Shown here: positions 33,598 to 43,191 of the stretch, piece after piece
Position numbering within the stretch: position 1 is the stretch's first letter
Layout of the letters: each line of letters opens with the position of its first letter
Made by a program: the position numbers and the translations under genes
Notes under the pieces: generated by a model
Told to the model about the DNA's origin: nothing
The model's database searches: none
Seen by the model: only the letters and a program-made list of their open reading frames with translations
From: Endozoicomonas numazuensis
Lineage (GTDB): Bacteria > Pseudomonadota > Gammaproteobacteria > Pseudomonadales > Endozoicomonadaceae
Reading direction: 5' to 3'
Assembly: GCF_000722635.1 (NCBI RefSeq)
Contig: NZ_JOKH01000001.1
Span: 726,478 to 790,477 of the forward strand
Length of the DNA stretch: 64,000 bases

Positions 33598-34902
33598 TCA
33601 GAACTCGTGATCAGCATTATCCGGATTCAACTGGGTAATTCCCATGACACCAGCGACTTCTTCTATTGTTGTCGTTTGTGCAACCAGAGCATTTATCGCT
33701 GTCTCTACCAGCTCATGCCCTTCCTTGTTCTCCGCAGCAATCAACTGATCGAATGCCACATTGTCGTTTTCAGCAGAGTCCACAATGGCCTGAAGCGCGT
33801 CACGGGTTGTATTCAGCTGTTGCAATGCTTTATCTGAAAGCGTCTTGTCTGCTTCTTTCAACCACTTCAGTATGCTCGGTCCTTCTATCTTCGAGCCATC
33901 CACTCTTTGATAGCTGCCTGCAAAGACATTACGAACGCCCTGAGCATTATAAAAATGGGAGAAATGGGTGTTATCACTGAAACAATCGTGTTCATCTTCA
34001 GTGGAATTGGCTTCCAGTGCGACTTTCATCCTTTCGCCGGCCAACTCTCCAAGGCTTAAGCTACCCATGCCAAAAAGCATTTTCCTCAACCCTTGGTCAA
34101 CAGGCTCTTGAAGCAACTTTGAACGATAGTTATCAGCCACATCAGGCTGCCACTGCGCTACCATATACTCCAGATCTTTAATCAACAGATCCGTCACCTT
34201 CAGCAGATACGAACCTCTCCTTTCACAGTGGCCATTGGTACAATCCAGACCTTTGGCATAATCGGTAGCCGGACGCTCACCCGCTCCCGGACCATTGCCA
34301 TTCAGATCCTGCCCCCACAAGAGAAATTCTACTGCGTGATACCCTGTTGCAACATTGGCCTCACTGCCACCCAGTTCATTAAGACTGGCCAGTAACTCAG
34401 GCGTTATGGCATCCAGATTTAATGTGTGCTCGCCCAACATCAGTTGGGGATTGGCAACAATATTTGCCTCAGCACCAGCATTACCCATTTCATGACCATA
34501 CTGACCAGCATCAACGTAATCAATCATTCCTTCATCCAGTGGCCAGGCATTCAACTGCCCCTCCCAATTGTCGACCACCGAGTTTCCGAAACGGAATACT
34601 TCTGACTGCATATAAGGAACACGTGCGGCTTTCCAAGCCTCACGAGCATGCCGTAAAGTGGTTTCATCAGGGTTAATGACCAACTGTCCAGCAGCAACAC
34701 GCAGTGCTTTTGCCGTGATCAGGGCATCTTCAAATGTGGCTAGAGCAACATCTGCATATTGCCTGATTACTGGCTCTGCAGACTGTTGAGAAATAGTGAG
34801 GGCGGAGAGCGATTCGTTGACATCCGCTTTTTTACTGTCACTGCAACCTGCCAGCAGGAGTCCAGACATCGTCAGCACGGCTATTGCTTGCTTGGAAATC
34901 AT
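33598..34902 (-). CDS. Imelysin-family iron-regulated lipoprotein (IrpA-like), first gene of operon
   Basis: 434 residues from the ATG at 34902, chosen because AAGGAAGG lies just upstream and it yields a clean lipoprotein signal (SGLLLAGC, Cys ~20). The imelysin iron motif is intact: GYHAVEFLLWGQD (GxHxxE, about residues 190-202). Family blocks WPLDEGMIDYVD and FGMGSLSLGELAGERM are also present. It is the promoter-proximal gene of the iron operon, transcribed leftward from the Fur box at 34959. Confidence 0.92.
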   Translation of the reverse strand: MISKQAIAVLTMSGLLLAGCSDSKKADVNESLSALTISQQSAEPVIRQYADVALATFEDALITAKALRVAAGQLVINPDETTLRHAREAWKAARVPYMQSEVFRFGNSVVDNWEGQLNAWPLDEGMIDYVDAGQYGHEMGNAGAEANIVANPQLMLGEHTLNLDAITPELLASLNELGGSEANVATGYHAVEFLLWGQDLNGNGPGAGERPATDYAKGLDCTNGHCERRGSYLLKVTDLLIKDLEYMVAQWQPDVADNYRSKLLQEPVDQGLRKMLFGMGSLSLGELAGERMKVALEANSTEDEHDCFSDNTHFSHFYNAQGVRNVFAGSYQRVDGSKIEGPSILKWLKEADKTLSDKALQQLNTTRDALQAIVDSAENDNVAFDQLIAAENKEGHELVETAINALVAQTTTIEEVAGVMGITQLNPDNADHEF

Positions 34903-34958
34903 GAAACCTTCCTTGTAATTTTGTGTTCTTATTCTGGGATTCACTGGCAGCGAATTAT

Positions 34959-34977
34959 ATTGAGAATAATTCTCATT
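34959..34977 (-). promoter_or_regulatory. Fur box
   Basis: ATTGAGAATAATTCTCATT is a near-perfect 19-bp palindrome containing the GAGAAT-N-ATTCTC core of Fur boxes. It lies 57 bp upstream of the first imelysin gene. Iron-replete repression of the four-gene operon is inferred. Confidence 0.85.
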
Positions 34978-35155
34978 ACAACTAAAAGAATAAGATCTTG
35001 TCATCACTTACCTTGTTGTATCGGTAATGAGCAACAGAATACAAGGTCATTCTTCATCAACAGAAGCAACCAACAGACACCTTTCTTCAAATGCCTGCTT
35101 CAGGGAAGGCGAAAATAAGTCCTGTGGTGTTATAACCAGCCAGAGGGGTTCAGAA

Positions 35156-35743
35156 TCAAGGCAACATGGAAAGGAATACTTTCAAAGCTTTGGATAGGTC
35201 AAAGTCTGCTCCGGTATCAGGATGACAATTATCTATCCCCTCCAGAATCATGCTCGTGTGCCCCTTGATCAAAGCTGCAGCATTAATCGTGATATACCAG
35301 AGTGTTTCATCGGATTCAGGCGCACTGAGTTTAAGCTGTATCAGTGCCTGCAGTGCTTTAATACAGCTTTCAGCAGACTCATAAAGCTCCGGGCAGGACT
35401 CTTTGTTAGCCAGCGCCGGTCCAAACATCAGCTTATACAAGGCGGTATTATTTTTTGCAAAATCAACATAAGCCAGCCCTACTTCCACAAGAGCAGAATC
35501 CAGGTCTGGACTGGCTCCTGACCGGGCTACCAAATACTGCCGAAGCTCCTCAAAGCCACTGGTTGCCATGGCTATCATCAGTGCGTTCTTATCGGGAAAA
35601 TGCCGGTAAGGCGCGGTTTGGGAAACACCCACTGTCCTTGCCAGAGCCCTGAGACTGAGCTTGTCTATACCTTCTTTTTCAAGCTGTTTGCGCGCCTCTG
35701 CCAGAAGTGTTTCTCTCAAGTTTCCGTGATGGTAAGAAGCCAT
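35156..35743 (-). CDS. TetR-family transcriptional regulator
   Basis: 195 residues. N-terminal TetR helix-turn-helix (LSLRALARTVGVSQTAPYRHFPDKNALM, about residues 29-56) and a C-terminal WHG-type ligand domain (TetR_C_13 pattern, about 85-190). It is divergent from the RND pump genes, and a perfect GTCAAC-ATT-GTTGAC palindrome lies between them, so it is the likely local repressor of the pump. Ligand unknown. Confidence 0.9.
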   Translation of the reverse strand: MASYHHGNLRETLLAEARKQLEKEGIDKLSLRALARTVGVSQTAPYRHFPDKNALMIAMATSGFEELRQYLVARSGASPDLDSALVEVGLAYVDFAKNNTALYKLMFGPALANKESCPELYESAESCIKALQALIQLKLSAPESDETLWYITINAAALIKGHTSMILEGIDNCHPDTGADFDLSKALKVFLSMLP

Positions 35744-35834
35744 AAATCAACTCGTCACAATAAAGATGCCAATATATGGGAAATGAACCCGTATATCGTT
35801 GTTCATTCTATTTTTATCGTCTGATGTTACCAAC

Positions 35835-35874
35835 GTCAACATTGTTGACACTGAACACATTAGTCGCCTAGCAT
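35835..35874 (+). promoter_or_regulatory. Pump promoter with overlapping TetR operator
   Basis: Perfect inverted repeat GTCAAC (35835-35840)/GTTGAC (35844-35849). The right arm contains the -35 hexamer TTGACA (35845-35850). A TAGCAT -10-like hexamer lies 18 bp further on (35869-35874). A repressor bound here would block RNA polymerase. It also shows that the adaptor gene must start downstream of ~35880. Confidence 0.6.
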
Positions 35875-35891
35875 TACTTAAAACAATAAAG

Positions 35892-36977
35892 ATGGCAACC
35901 AACGGAATGCTGCTAATGCTTCTCAACAGTCGACTCTCCGCCTGCCTGGCTTCCATCGTGCTGTCTGGGTTCGGTTCAATCGCCATGGCTGAAGATAAAC
36001 CTCCCCCCATGGTTGAAATCGTGCCCGTTGAATATCAGGCTTACGCCAAACCTATTCGCACCAGCGGTATTCTCTCCTATAAATCCCAGCAATCCCTGTC
36101 ATTCAAAACTGCCGGCCCGATTCAGTATCTTGACGTCAACGAAGGAGACAGAATCGAAGCTGGACAGTTGCTGGCCAGACTTTCACCCGAGGAAATAAAA
36201 GCCCAGGTGGATGAAGCTCAGGCCAGAGTAGAAATGGCTAGAAATAATATGAACCGCTTCAGCCAATTGCATAAGAATAATGTGCTCTCTCTGGAACAGT
36301 TGCAGTCCGCTGAAACCGACCTTGCTGTGGCTGAGAGTCGATTAAAAATCAATCGATTCAACCTCAAGTACTCGAGTATAGAAGCCCCATCCAAGGGCCT
36401 TGTTCTAAGAACGTTTGTCGAAGAGAACGAGCTGGTCAACGCTTATCAGCCCGTAGTTATGGTGGCAGACACGGATCAGGGCTGGGTCATCCAGACAGGT
36501 GTCACCGATGAAGACATTGTACGACTAAAAAAAGGTGATAAGGCCAAAGTTGAATTTGATGCCTGGCCCGGAGAAGTGTTCAAAGGTACAGTCAGTCAGC
36601 TGGCTACTCTGGCAGACGAAAAGACCGGAACCTTTGAAATAGAGATTACTTTACCTGAAAAGAATAATCGCCTCCGCTCAGGTTTCATTGGTCAGGTGAC
36701 CCTGATCCCTTCTAACAAAAAACAGGTCGCCCTGTTTTCTATCAACGCCATTGTCAGAATGGCTCAACAAGAAGCTGAAGTCTTTATTTATGATCCGGCC
36801 ACCCGTCGTGTAAACCTCAGGAAAATCACACTGGACTTTCTGGAGCCCGGTCGCGCTGCCAGCAGTAATGGATTAAAAGCAGGAGATCTTCTAGTCACCC
36901 TCGGAGCAGGGCTGCTCAAGGATGGAGAGCATGTCACTCCATCCTCTGACTCCACTCTGCTTACTGCAGGAGAGTGA
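35892..36977 (+). CDS. RND efflux periplasmic adaptor (membrane fusion protein)
   Basis: 361 residues from the ATG at 35892; the frame is open to a TTG at 35799, but the promoter lies inside that extension. In-frame ATGs at 35907 and 35916 are alternatives. Hydrophobic signal sequence ending at ASIAMA-type residues, then the lipoyl-like half-motifs (FKTAGPIQYLDVNEGDRIEAGQLLARL, about 76-102), a helical hairpin (about 105-150) and the second half-motif near SIEAPSKGLV. It bridges the inner-membrane pump to an outer-membrane factor. It overlaps the pump gene by 4 bp. Confidence 0.92.
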   Translation: MATNGMLLMLLNSRLSACLASIVLSGFGSIAMAEDKPPPMVEIVPVEYQAYAKPIRTSGILSYKSQQSLSFKTAGPIQYLDVNEGDRIEAGQLLARLSPEEIKAQVDEAQARVEMARNNMNRFSQLHKNNVLSLEQLQSAETDLAVAESRLKINRFNLKYSSIEAPSKGLVLRTFVEENELVNAYQPVVMVADTDQGWVIQTGVTDEDIVRLKKGDKAKVEFDAWPGEVFKGTVSQLATLADEKTGTFEIEITLPEKNNRLRSGFIGQVTLIPSNKKQVALFSINAIVRMAQQEAEVFIYDPATRRVNLRKITLDFLEPGRAASSNGLKAGDLLVTLGAGLLKDGEHVTPSSDSTLLTAGE

Positions 36978-39900
36978 CTGCTATGAAGTTGCCTGCCATT
37001 GCCATTAAAAACCGTCGTTTTACCCTTGTCCTTCTGCTGCTATTGATCATGCTCGGTGTGGTATCTGTTCAAAATATGCCTCGCTCAGAAGATCCTCAGT
37101 TTGAATTCCCTGCCACAATGATTCGTGTCGTTTATCCTGGTACCAATACCATGGATATGGAAAAGCTCATTGTTGACCCGATAGAAGAAGCCATTAATGA
37201 GCTGGATGACATCAAAGTTCTAAAGTCCAATATTGAAGACGGCCTTGCTGTTATCAATGTCGAGTTTCTTTATGGATCAGACTCCCAGGAAAAATACGAC
37301 GATGTTGTTTCTTCTGTTTCCAGAATTCGGGACGATCTTCCAGAAGATATTGCTGTTCTTGATATGGATAGAATCTCTCCGGTAGATGTCAATATTATCC
37401 AGATTGCTCTGATGTCAGACACTCAGGGATACGGAGTGTTAAAGCCTCTGGCTGAGAAGCTGGAGAAAACACTTGAACGCATTGCCGGTGTAAAAAGAGC
37501 CAATGTCGAAGCTTTTGCCGAACAGCAACTTCAGGTTAAAGCCGATCTTGAAAAGATGAGAGAACTGGGCATAGGTATTGAAGATCTGATTCAGTCTATC
37601 CAGGTCTCAGGAGCCAACCTACCGGGTGGGCATGTCCTTTCTGGCAACCGCCGCTTTACTGTACAAACCAGTGGTGATTTCAGCTCAATTGAAGATTTAA
37701 AAAGAACCGCTGTTCATTCGAGTCCCGGCAAAGTCATCTATGTGGAAGATGTTGCTAATGTGGAACTGGCTGATGCACTGCCCAGCTATCAGGCTCGTTA
37801 TGAAGGGGTAAAGTCTGTCTTTGTCACTGTAGTTCAGAGAGAAGGCAGTAATATTTTCCAGGTCATGGATAACATCAAGTCTGAAATCAGCAAGCTGGAA
37901 GCCAGACTGCCAGATGGCGTGACTCTGGATATAACTCATGACCAGACAGAATCCGTTGAAGACCGTATCAGCCAGTTCTTCGATAGTCTGGTTCAGGGGC
38001 TGATCCTGGTTGGGATTTTGACTCTCATCTTTCTGGGTTTTCGTCCTGCTCTGGTGATTATTTTTGCTATTCCATTGTCGTTTTACATTGGCATTGGCTG
38101 GCTGGATATTGCCGGGTTTGGTATTCAACAAATGTCCATTGCCGGATTGGTCATCGCTCTGGGTCTGCTGGTAGACAACGCCATTGTTGTGACTGAAAAT
38201 GTTGACCGTTTTCTACGCAAAGGACTTCCTCCGGCGGAGGCTGCGGCAAAAGGTGCCAGTCAGGTGGGCTGGGCAGTCATCAGTGGTACCATGACAACAA
38301 TTCTGGCCTTTGTCCCTATTCTGATGCTGCAGACAGGTGCCGGGGTTTTCCTTCGCTCCATGCCTGTGACGGTGATTCTGACTCTTCTGGCCTCACTGCT
38401 GATTGCGTTAACGCTCTCACCACTGCTGGCCAGCTACCTTCTGAAGAAGAGAAAGCAAGAACCTCCATTCATGCAAAAGCAGGTTTTTAAGTTTGCCAGT
38501 GGTCATTATAAAAAGCTGCTGACCTACTCTTTGAACCACCCATACCTTGTACTTTTGATTGCCATTCTGATTCTTGTTGGCTCTGTTGGACTGGCGGGTA
38601 AATTGGGCGTCAGCATGTTCCCAAAAGCTGAAAAACCCATGATCATGGTGAATATTGAACTACCTGAAGGTGCCAGCTTTAATCAAACTCAAGCCATTGC
38701 CGAACAAGCAGAAGCCGCGGTTCGTCAGCATGAGCTGGTTCGCTCAGTGGCCACCAATATTGGTAAAGGCAACCCTCGCATCTATTACAATATTTTCCCC
38801 AGCCGTCAGGTACCCAATTATGCTCAACTGGTTGTCAGGTTGAGCACTGGCAAGCTCTCCATTGTCGAACCTTTTGTTGCCGAACTGCGAGAAACCTTTG
38901 CCGATATTCCGGGTGCACGGATTACCATCAAAGAATTACTGCAGGGTCCGCCTTATGAAGCCCCCATCGCTATACGAGTGGTGGGAGACGACCCGGACAA
39001 AGTTCTGCTGGCTTCCCGAGATGTGGAAAAATTCATAACCAGCACCCCGGGTACGGTTAACGTAGACAACCCTCTTGATAAACCCAAGGTTGATCTGAAG
39101 GTCACTATCAACAGGGCAAAAGCCGCTATGTATGCCGTGCCAGTCAATGCCATCGATCAGGCGGTCAGAGCCAGCCTTGTTGGCCTGACTGTCAGTGACT
39201 TCCGGGATGAAAATGGCGAAGACTACCCCATAGTCGTCAAATACCAGGGCGCAGATCGCCCCCGAATAGAAGACTTCGACGCCATGATGGTTAAATCCAC
39301 CTCCGGCTCACTCATTCCTCTGAAGCAGTTAATAAAACTGGAATTACACAGCGCTCTACCTCGTTTTCAACATCATATGACAGAACGAATGGTTAGAATT
39401 ACTGCTGATATTGAAGGCAGTTATCAAGCCGAAGCCTTGACCAATGAAATTGTGGACAAGCTGGAGCAGTATGACTGGCCTGAAGGAGTCTTCTACCAGG
39501 TGGGAGGAGAACAGGAACAGCGCAAAGAGTCGTTTAATGGTATGGCTAAAGTTCTTCTCATCGCTCTGCTGGGCATATTTGCAATTCTGGTTCTTCAGTT
39601 TAATTCCTTTACCCAACCTATAGTGATTTTTGCCGCTATTCCCTTTGCTGTGACAGGTATGATTCTGGGTCTCTGGGTAGCTGGTTTCACCTTCTCGTTC
39701 ACCGCCTTCATCGGCCTGACGTCTCTGGTAGGCATTGTCGTCAACAACTCCATTATTCTGGTTGATTATGCCAACCAGCTGCGCAAAGACGGTCATGATA
39801 TCCGTGAAGCGGTCATGTTATCGGCACAGACCCGAATGCTCCCCATTTTGCTCACAACAATGACGACTATTGGCGGCCTTCTGCCCCTGACACTCTCAGG

Positions 39901-40018
39901 GTCTTCCATGTGGTCTCCTATGGGCTCCACCATCATTGGCGGACTACTGGTTTCCACTCTGCTGACCCTGATTGTGGTTCCGGTGCTGTATCAGCTTTTA
40001 AGCAGTAAACATACGTAA
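36974..40018 (+). CDS. RND-family efflux permease (AcrB/HAE-1-like)
   Basis: 1014 residues with the RND layout: one helix, large periplasmic loop, helices 2-6, second loop, helices 7-12. Motifs include MPRSEDPQFEFPATMI (about 31-46), the TM4 proton-relay block GLVIALGLLVDNAIVVTENVDRF (about 390-412) and the late GIVVNNSIILVDYANQLR (about 915-932). It pumps drugs, biocides or other amphiphiles out of the periplasm or inner membrane, powered by protons. No outer-membrane channel gene follows, so it probably shares a TolC-type protein encoded elsewhere. Confidence 0.95.
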   Translation: MTAMKLPAIAIKNRRFTLVLLLLLIMLGVVSVQNMPRSEDPQFEFPATMIRVVYPGTNTMDMEKLIVDPIEEAINELDDIKVLKSNIEDGLAVINVEFLYGSDSQEKYDDVVSSVSRIRDDLPEDIAVLDMDRISPVDVNIIQIALMSDTQGYGVLKPLAEKLEKTLERIAGVKRANVEAFAEQQLQVKADLEKMRELGIGIEDLIQSIQVSGANLPGGHVLSGNRRFTVQTSGDFSSIEDLKRTAVHSSPGKVIYVEDVANVELADALPSYQARYEGVKSVFVTVVQREGSNIFQVMDNIKSEISKLEARLPDGVTLDITHDQTESVEDRISQFFDSLVQGLILVGILTLIFLGFRPALVIIFAIPLSFYIGIGWLDIAGFGIQQMSIAGLVIALGLLVDNAIVVTENVDRFLRKGLPPAEAAAKGASQVGWAVISGTMTTILAFVPILMLQTGAGVFLRSMPVTVILTLLASLLIALTLSPLLASYLLKKRKQEPPFMQKQVFKFASGHYKKLLTYSLNHPYLVLLIAILILVGSVGLAGKLGVSMFPKAEKPMIMVNIELPEGASFNQTQAIAEQAEAAVRQHELVRSVATNIGKGNPRIYYNIFPSRQVPNYAQLVVRLSTGKLSIVEPFVAELRETFADIPGARITIKELLQGPPYEAPIAIRVVGDDPDKVLLASRDVEKFITSTPGTVNVDNPLDKPKVDLKVTINRAKAAMYAVPVNAIDQAVRASLVGLTVSDFRDENGEDYPIVVKYQGADRPRIEDFDAMMVKSTSGSLIPLKQLIKLELHSALPRFQHHMTERMVRITADIEGSYQAEALTNEIVDKLEQYDWPEGVFYQVGGEQEQRKESFNGMAKVLLIALLGIFAILVLQFNSFTQPIVIFAAIPFAVTGMILGLWVAGFTFSFTAFIGLTSLVGIVVNNSIILVDYANQLRKDGHDIREAVMLSAQTRMLPILLTTMTTIGGLLPLTLSGSSMWSPMGSTIIGGLLVSTLLTLIVVPVLYQLLSSKHT

Positions 40019-40089
40019 ACATAACCCTACGGAGCCTGTTTCGCCTCATGGTACAATTATGTTTATTACCCTGCTGATAGGTCTGAGAC

Positions 40090-41244
40090 ATGACGACGTT
40101 TTATCTGAAGGCAAAGGAGATTTTCACTGAAGAAGGCATTCTTCAGGACAGTTTCCTGAAAATTGCGGACGGTCGCATTGCGGCTATTAACTGTGAGCCT
40201 GAAGAAGACTCGGACATCATGGATCTGGGAGACAACCGAATTGTCCCCGGATTCATTGATCTGCACATCCACGGCAGTGGCGGCTTTGATGTCATGGATG
40301 CCAGCCACGAAGCCATTAACACGATCTCCAAAACCATCGCTGCCAAAGGCGTTGTGGGCTTTCTTGCCACAACCGTCACTGATACCTGGGAAAGGAATCT
40401 CGCGGCTCTGAAAAACGTTAGGCAGTGCATTGAGCAAGGTGTTGAGGGTGCACAAGTACTGGGTTCCTTCAGCGAAGCTATTTTCTTTTCCGAACGTTTC
40501 AAAGGTGCCCATGAAGGCAGCTACTTTCTGGAGCCGACTCAGGAAAGACTGGATGCAATGCTGGAAGCATCCGGCGGTACTCTTCGCTCTCTGGCGCTGG
40601 CTCCTGAAATTGAGGGTGGTATTGAAGCCATCAAATACCTGACCAGCAAAAATATCCGCGTCATGATTGGCCACACTGGCGCTACTTACGATGTCTGTAA
40701 GAAAGCCTTTGAAGCCGGAGCAGTAGGTGGTGTCCATATCTTCAACCAGATGCTCGGATTGCATCATCGACAGCCAGGTACAGCCGGTGCGGTTCTGCAT
40801 CATCGTGATATTTATGCAGAATTGATCGCCGACGGTGTGCATGTCGACCCTGTTGTAATGGATCTGGTCTACCGCCTCAAAGGCGCGGATAAAACCGCTC
40901 TGATTACAGACTGCATGTGTGCTGGCGGTTTAAACGATGGCGAATACCCACTGGGTCTTCTGACTGTGCATGTAAAAGATGGCGTGGCCAGAACCGAATC
41001 GGGCGCACTGGCAGGAAGCACTCTGACACTCAACCGTGCCGTAGCCAATATGATAGAAAAAGTGGATGTAGATCCGCTAAGTGCTGTTCATATGGCATCC
41101 CTGACGCCAGCTACCCTGCTCGGCCTGAATGACGAGCTGGGCAGCATTAAGGTTGGCAAGCGGGCATCTATAGCTGTTATGAACAAAAACCACGAAATTC
41201 TGATGACATTTGTCGATGGCAAACAGGTATTCAGTCTGTACTGA
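40090..41244 (+). CDS. nagA: N-acetylglucosamine-6-phosphate deacetylase
   Basis: 384 residues. Deacetylates GlcNAc-6-phosphate in aminosugar and cell-wall recycling. Amidohydrolase blocks present: GFIDLHIHGSGGFDVMD (about residues 55-71), MIGHTGATYD (about 194-203), HIFNQMLGLHHRQPGTAG (about 217-234), ITDCMCAGG with the catalytic Asp (about 274-282) and GALAGSTLTL. The usual HLEGPF metal motif is replaced by SFSEAIFF (about 120-127): the glutamate is kept but its neighbours differ. No nagB or transporter is adjacent. Confidence 0.88.
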   Translation: MTTFYLKAKEIFTEEGILQDSFLKIADGRIAAINCEPEEDSDIMDLGDNRIVPGFIDLHIHGSGGFDVMDASHEAINTISKTIAAKGVVGFLATTVTDTWERNLAALKNVRQCIEQGVEGAQVLGSFSEAIFFSERFKGAHEGSYFLEPTQERLDAMLEASGGTLRSLALAPEIEGGIEAIKYLTSKNIRVMIGHTGATYDVCKKAFEAGAVGGVHIFNQMLGLHHRQPGTAGAVLHHRDIYAELIADGVHVDPVVMDLVYRLKGADKTALITDCMCAGGLNDGEYPLGLLTVHVKDGVARTESGALAGSTLTLNRAVANMIEKVDVDPLSAVHMASLTPATLLGLNDELGSIKVGKRASIAVMNKNHEILMTFVDGKQVFSLY

Positions 41245-41256
41245 TCACTCACTGAC

Positions 41257-41285
41257 AGGTCTTCCAGTCTAAAGATGGAAGGCCT
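41257..41285. terminator. Terminator between convergent nagA and glxA-type gene
   Basis: AGGTCTTCCA/TGGAAGGCCT stem (one mismatch) with a 9-nt loop, in the 56-bp gap. Confidence 0.65.
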
Positions 41286-41300
41286 TAAATTGAGTTGAAC

Positions 41301-42200
41301 TTAAGCTTGCTTTTCTTCTCTGGGGGTCAGACCAAAATGGTTTTTATAGGCAGTGCTGAAGTGTGAAGCATTGGAAAATCCACAGGCAATACCCACCTCC
41401 ACGACAGGCATTTCAACTTCTCTTAACAACTGTCTGGCATACTCAAGCCTGAGTTTCAGGTAGTGTTTGGAAGGAACCGTATCGAGATACTTACGGAACA
41501 GTCTCTCCAATTGTCTGCGAGAAATACCCACCAGAGAAGCCAGTTCATCGGCCCCCAGAGGCTCTTCGATATTAGCAGCCATCAACTGCGTGGCTTCCTC
41601 TATCTGGGGTTGAGGTTTCTTTACTATTCTGGGAACAAATGAGGATCTTGGCGGCACGCCAAGACGATCCCTGACCAGTAACTCCGACACACTGGAAGCC
41701 AGATCAACGCCCTGCTCTCTGGCAACCAGAGAAAGCATCATATCCAGAGCGGCTGTCCCGGCCCCACACGTCATTCTGCTTCTGTCCAGTTCAAAAGCGC
41801 CCTGACTTAGCTCAATAGTGGGGTACTGCATCTGAAGTTCATCAGCAGTCCCTTCCAATCTCGCCCGAAATCCATCAAGGAGCCCAGCTTGCGCCAGAAG
41901 ATTAGCGCCTTTGCCAATACCTCCCAACATGGCAATATCAGACAACACAGTAACAGGGATAGTTACATCGGTGCCTGAAGCCACCAGAATGACTATATCC
42001 ATAAGCCCCAGAGCTGCCTGTGAAGGCTCCAAAGACAACCCAACATTACTGACTACAGATGATTCAGCTACAACAGCACTTTCATAAACGGTATCCCCTG
42101 TCACCCGGTTCACTGCCCTCAATACTTCAAGAGCTGAAGATACCCCTAACAGAGAGAAATCGGGATACAAAAGAAAACCAACCTTACAAGGCTTACTCAT
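41301..42200 (-). CDS. GlxA-family AraC-type transcriptional regulator
   Basis: 299 residues. N-terminal DJ-1/PfpI-like (GATase1) domain (about 1-180; KVGFLLYPDFSLLGVSSALEVLR, ACGAGTAALDMML-type block) and a C-terminal AraC DNA-binding domain (GADELASLVGISRRQLERLFRKYL and VGIACGFSNASHFSTAYKNHFGLTPRE, about 215-295). The class includes regulators of arginine (Pseudomonas ArgR), carnitine and glycine betaine catabolism. The ast arginine cluster begins 6.8 kb away, which makes arginine a plausible but unproven signal. Confidence 0.9.
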   Translation of the reverse strand: MSKPCKVGFLLYPDFSLLGVSSALEVLRAVNRVTGDTVYESAVVAESSVVSNVGLSLEPSQAALGLMDIVILVASGTDVTIPVTVLSDIAMLGGIGKGANLLAQAGLLDGFRARLEGTADELQMQYPTIELSQGAFELDRSRMTCGAGTAALDMMLSLVAREQGVDLASSVSELLVRDRLGVPPRSSFVPRIVKKPQPQIEEATQLMAANIEEPLGADELASLVGISRRQLERLFRKYLDTVPSKHYLKLRLEYARQLLREVEMPVVEVGIACGFSNASHFSTAYKNHFGLTPREEKQA

Positions 42201-42434
42201 CTATCATTCTCCCCTGCTTTCCCATCATTTTTTTGAGTCAACTGTCACGAGTGAATGAAAAATATTCTAACCTTGGAAACAGCAAAATTTTATTGCTCAT
42301 AGTAGAAAAACATTGCCCAAAAAGCGCTTGGCTGCGCCCTTTAAGACAAATAATAAAGATTCCAAAAGTGAATAATAGCAGCATCAGAAACGTACTCCTA
42401 ATACACAAATAAAAACCAAAAAACAAACTCTATT

Positions 42435-42479
42435 TGTGCCCCAAGTCACACTTGAACAAAAACTCAAAACTGTAATAAT
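42435..42479 (+). promoter_or_regulatory. CRP-like site and promoter for csgD
   Basis: TGTGCCCCAAGTCACA (42435-42450) matches the CRP palindrome TGTGA-N6-TCACA with one mismatch. TTGAAC (42452-42457) and an extended -10 TGT-AATAAT (42471-42479) follow with 16-bp spacing. The CRP centre would be near -43, close to a class II activator position. Confidence 0.5.
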
Positions 42480-42531
42480 GCTTTTTGATAATTGATCCAC
42501 AAAAACCAAAAGCTGGGAACAGGATGTTCTT

Positions 42532-43176
42532 ATGAAAAGCGTCGTTTATCTGATAACTGAGAACAGTTTCCAGATTACCTTACTTGAAAACAGCTTACAG
42601 AAGCACTTTGATTTTATAACGATTTCACCCGAGGAGATCATTTCCACACGAATCATTTCTCATCGTTCGCTATTCCTTATGGATATGAGCATTCTTTCAA
42701 AAAACTGTATTAATGATGTCATCACAAGTCTGATAAACAACACGCCTAACCCCCGTATTGCTTTATTTAATACCGAGAGAGATCAGTGTATTCAGTTTTT
42801 GTTCGAGCAGTACGATATACGAGGACTGTTCTATAAAGATGATTCACTGAGCCACTTAATCAAGGGAATTCAATTCATTCATAACGGCGACTATTGGATC
42901 CCCAGAAAAACACTGGCTAATGTGATCAACAAGATGAGGCTGAGTCATAAGACTGACAAGCAATCTCAAAATTCTATTCCAGATGAACTGACTCCCAGAG
43001 AAAAAGAAATACTCATACTGGTATCAACCGGAGCGACTAATACGGAAATTGCGAGAAGGATCTTCTTGAGTGAAAACACCGTCAAAACGCACCTTTCCAA
43101 CCTCTATAAGAAGCTGGAAATTAAAAACCGAACTCAAGCTTCTGCCTGGGTAAAATATCATAGTCCATCGCCCTGA
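42532..43176 (+). CDS. csgD: CsgD-like LuxR-family regulator of curli
   Basis: 214 residues. N-terminal receiver-like domain lacking the full phosphoacceptor set (about 1-125; LFLMDMSILSKN) and a C-terminal LuxR helix-turn-helix (TPREKEILILVSTGATNTEIARRIFLSENTVKTHLSNLYKKLEI, about 151-195). The first position in a csgDEFG run and the resemblance to CsgD support the name. It activates curli subunit genes in enterobacteria. AGGA precedes the ATG. csgE follows after 15 bp. Confidence 0.88.
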   Translation: MKSVVYLITENSFQITLLENSLQKHFDFITISPEEIISTRIISHRSLFLMDMSILSKNCINDVITSLINNTPNPRIALFNTERDQCIQFLFEQYDIRGLFYKDDSLSHLIKGIQFIHNGDYWIPRKTLANVINKMRLSHKTDKQSQNSIPDELTPREKEILILVSTGATNTEIARRIFLSENTVKTHLSNLYKKLEIKNRTQASAWVKYHSPSP

Positions 43177-43191
43177 CCCAGAGGAAGTGAC

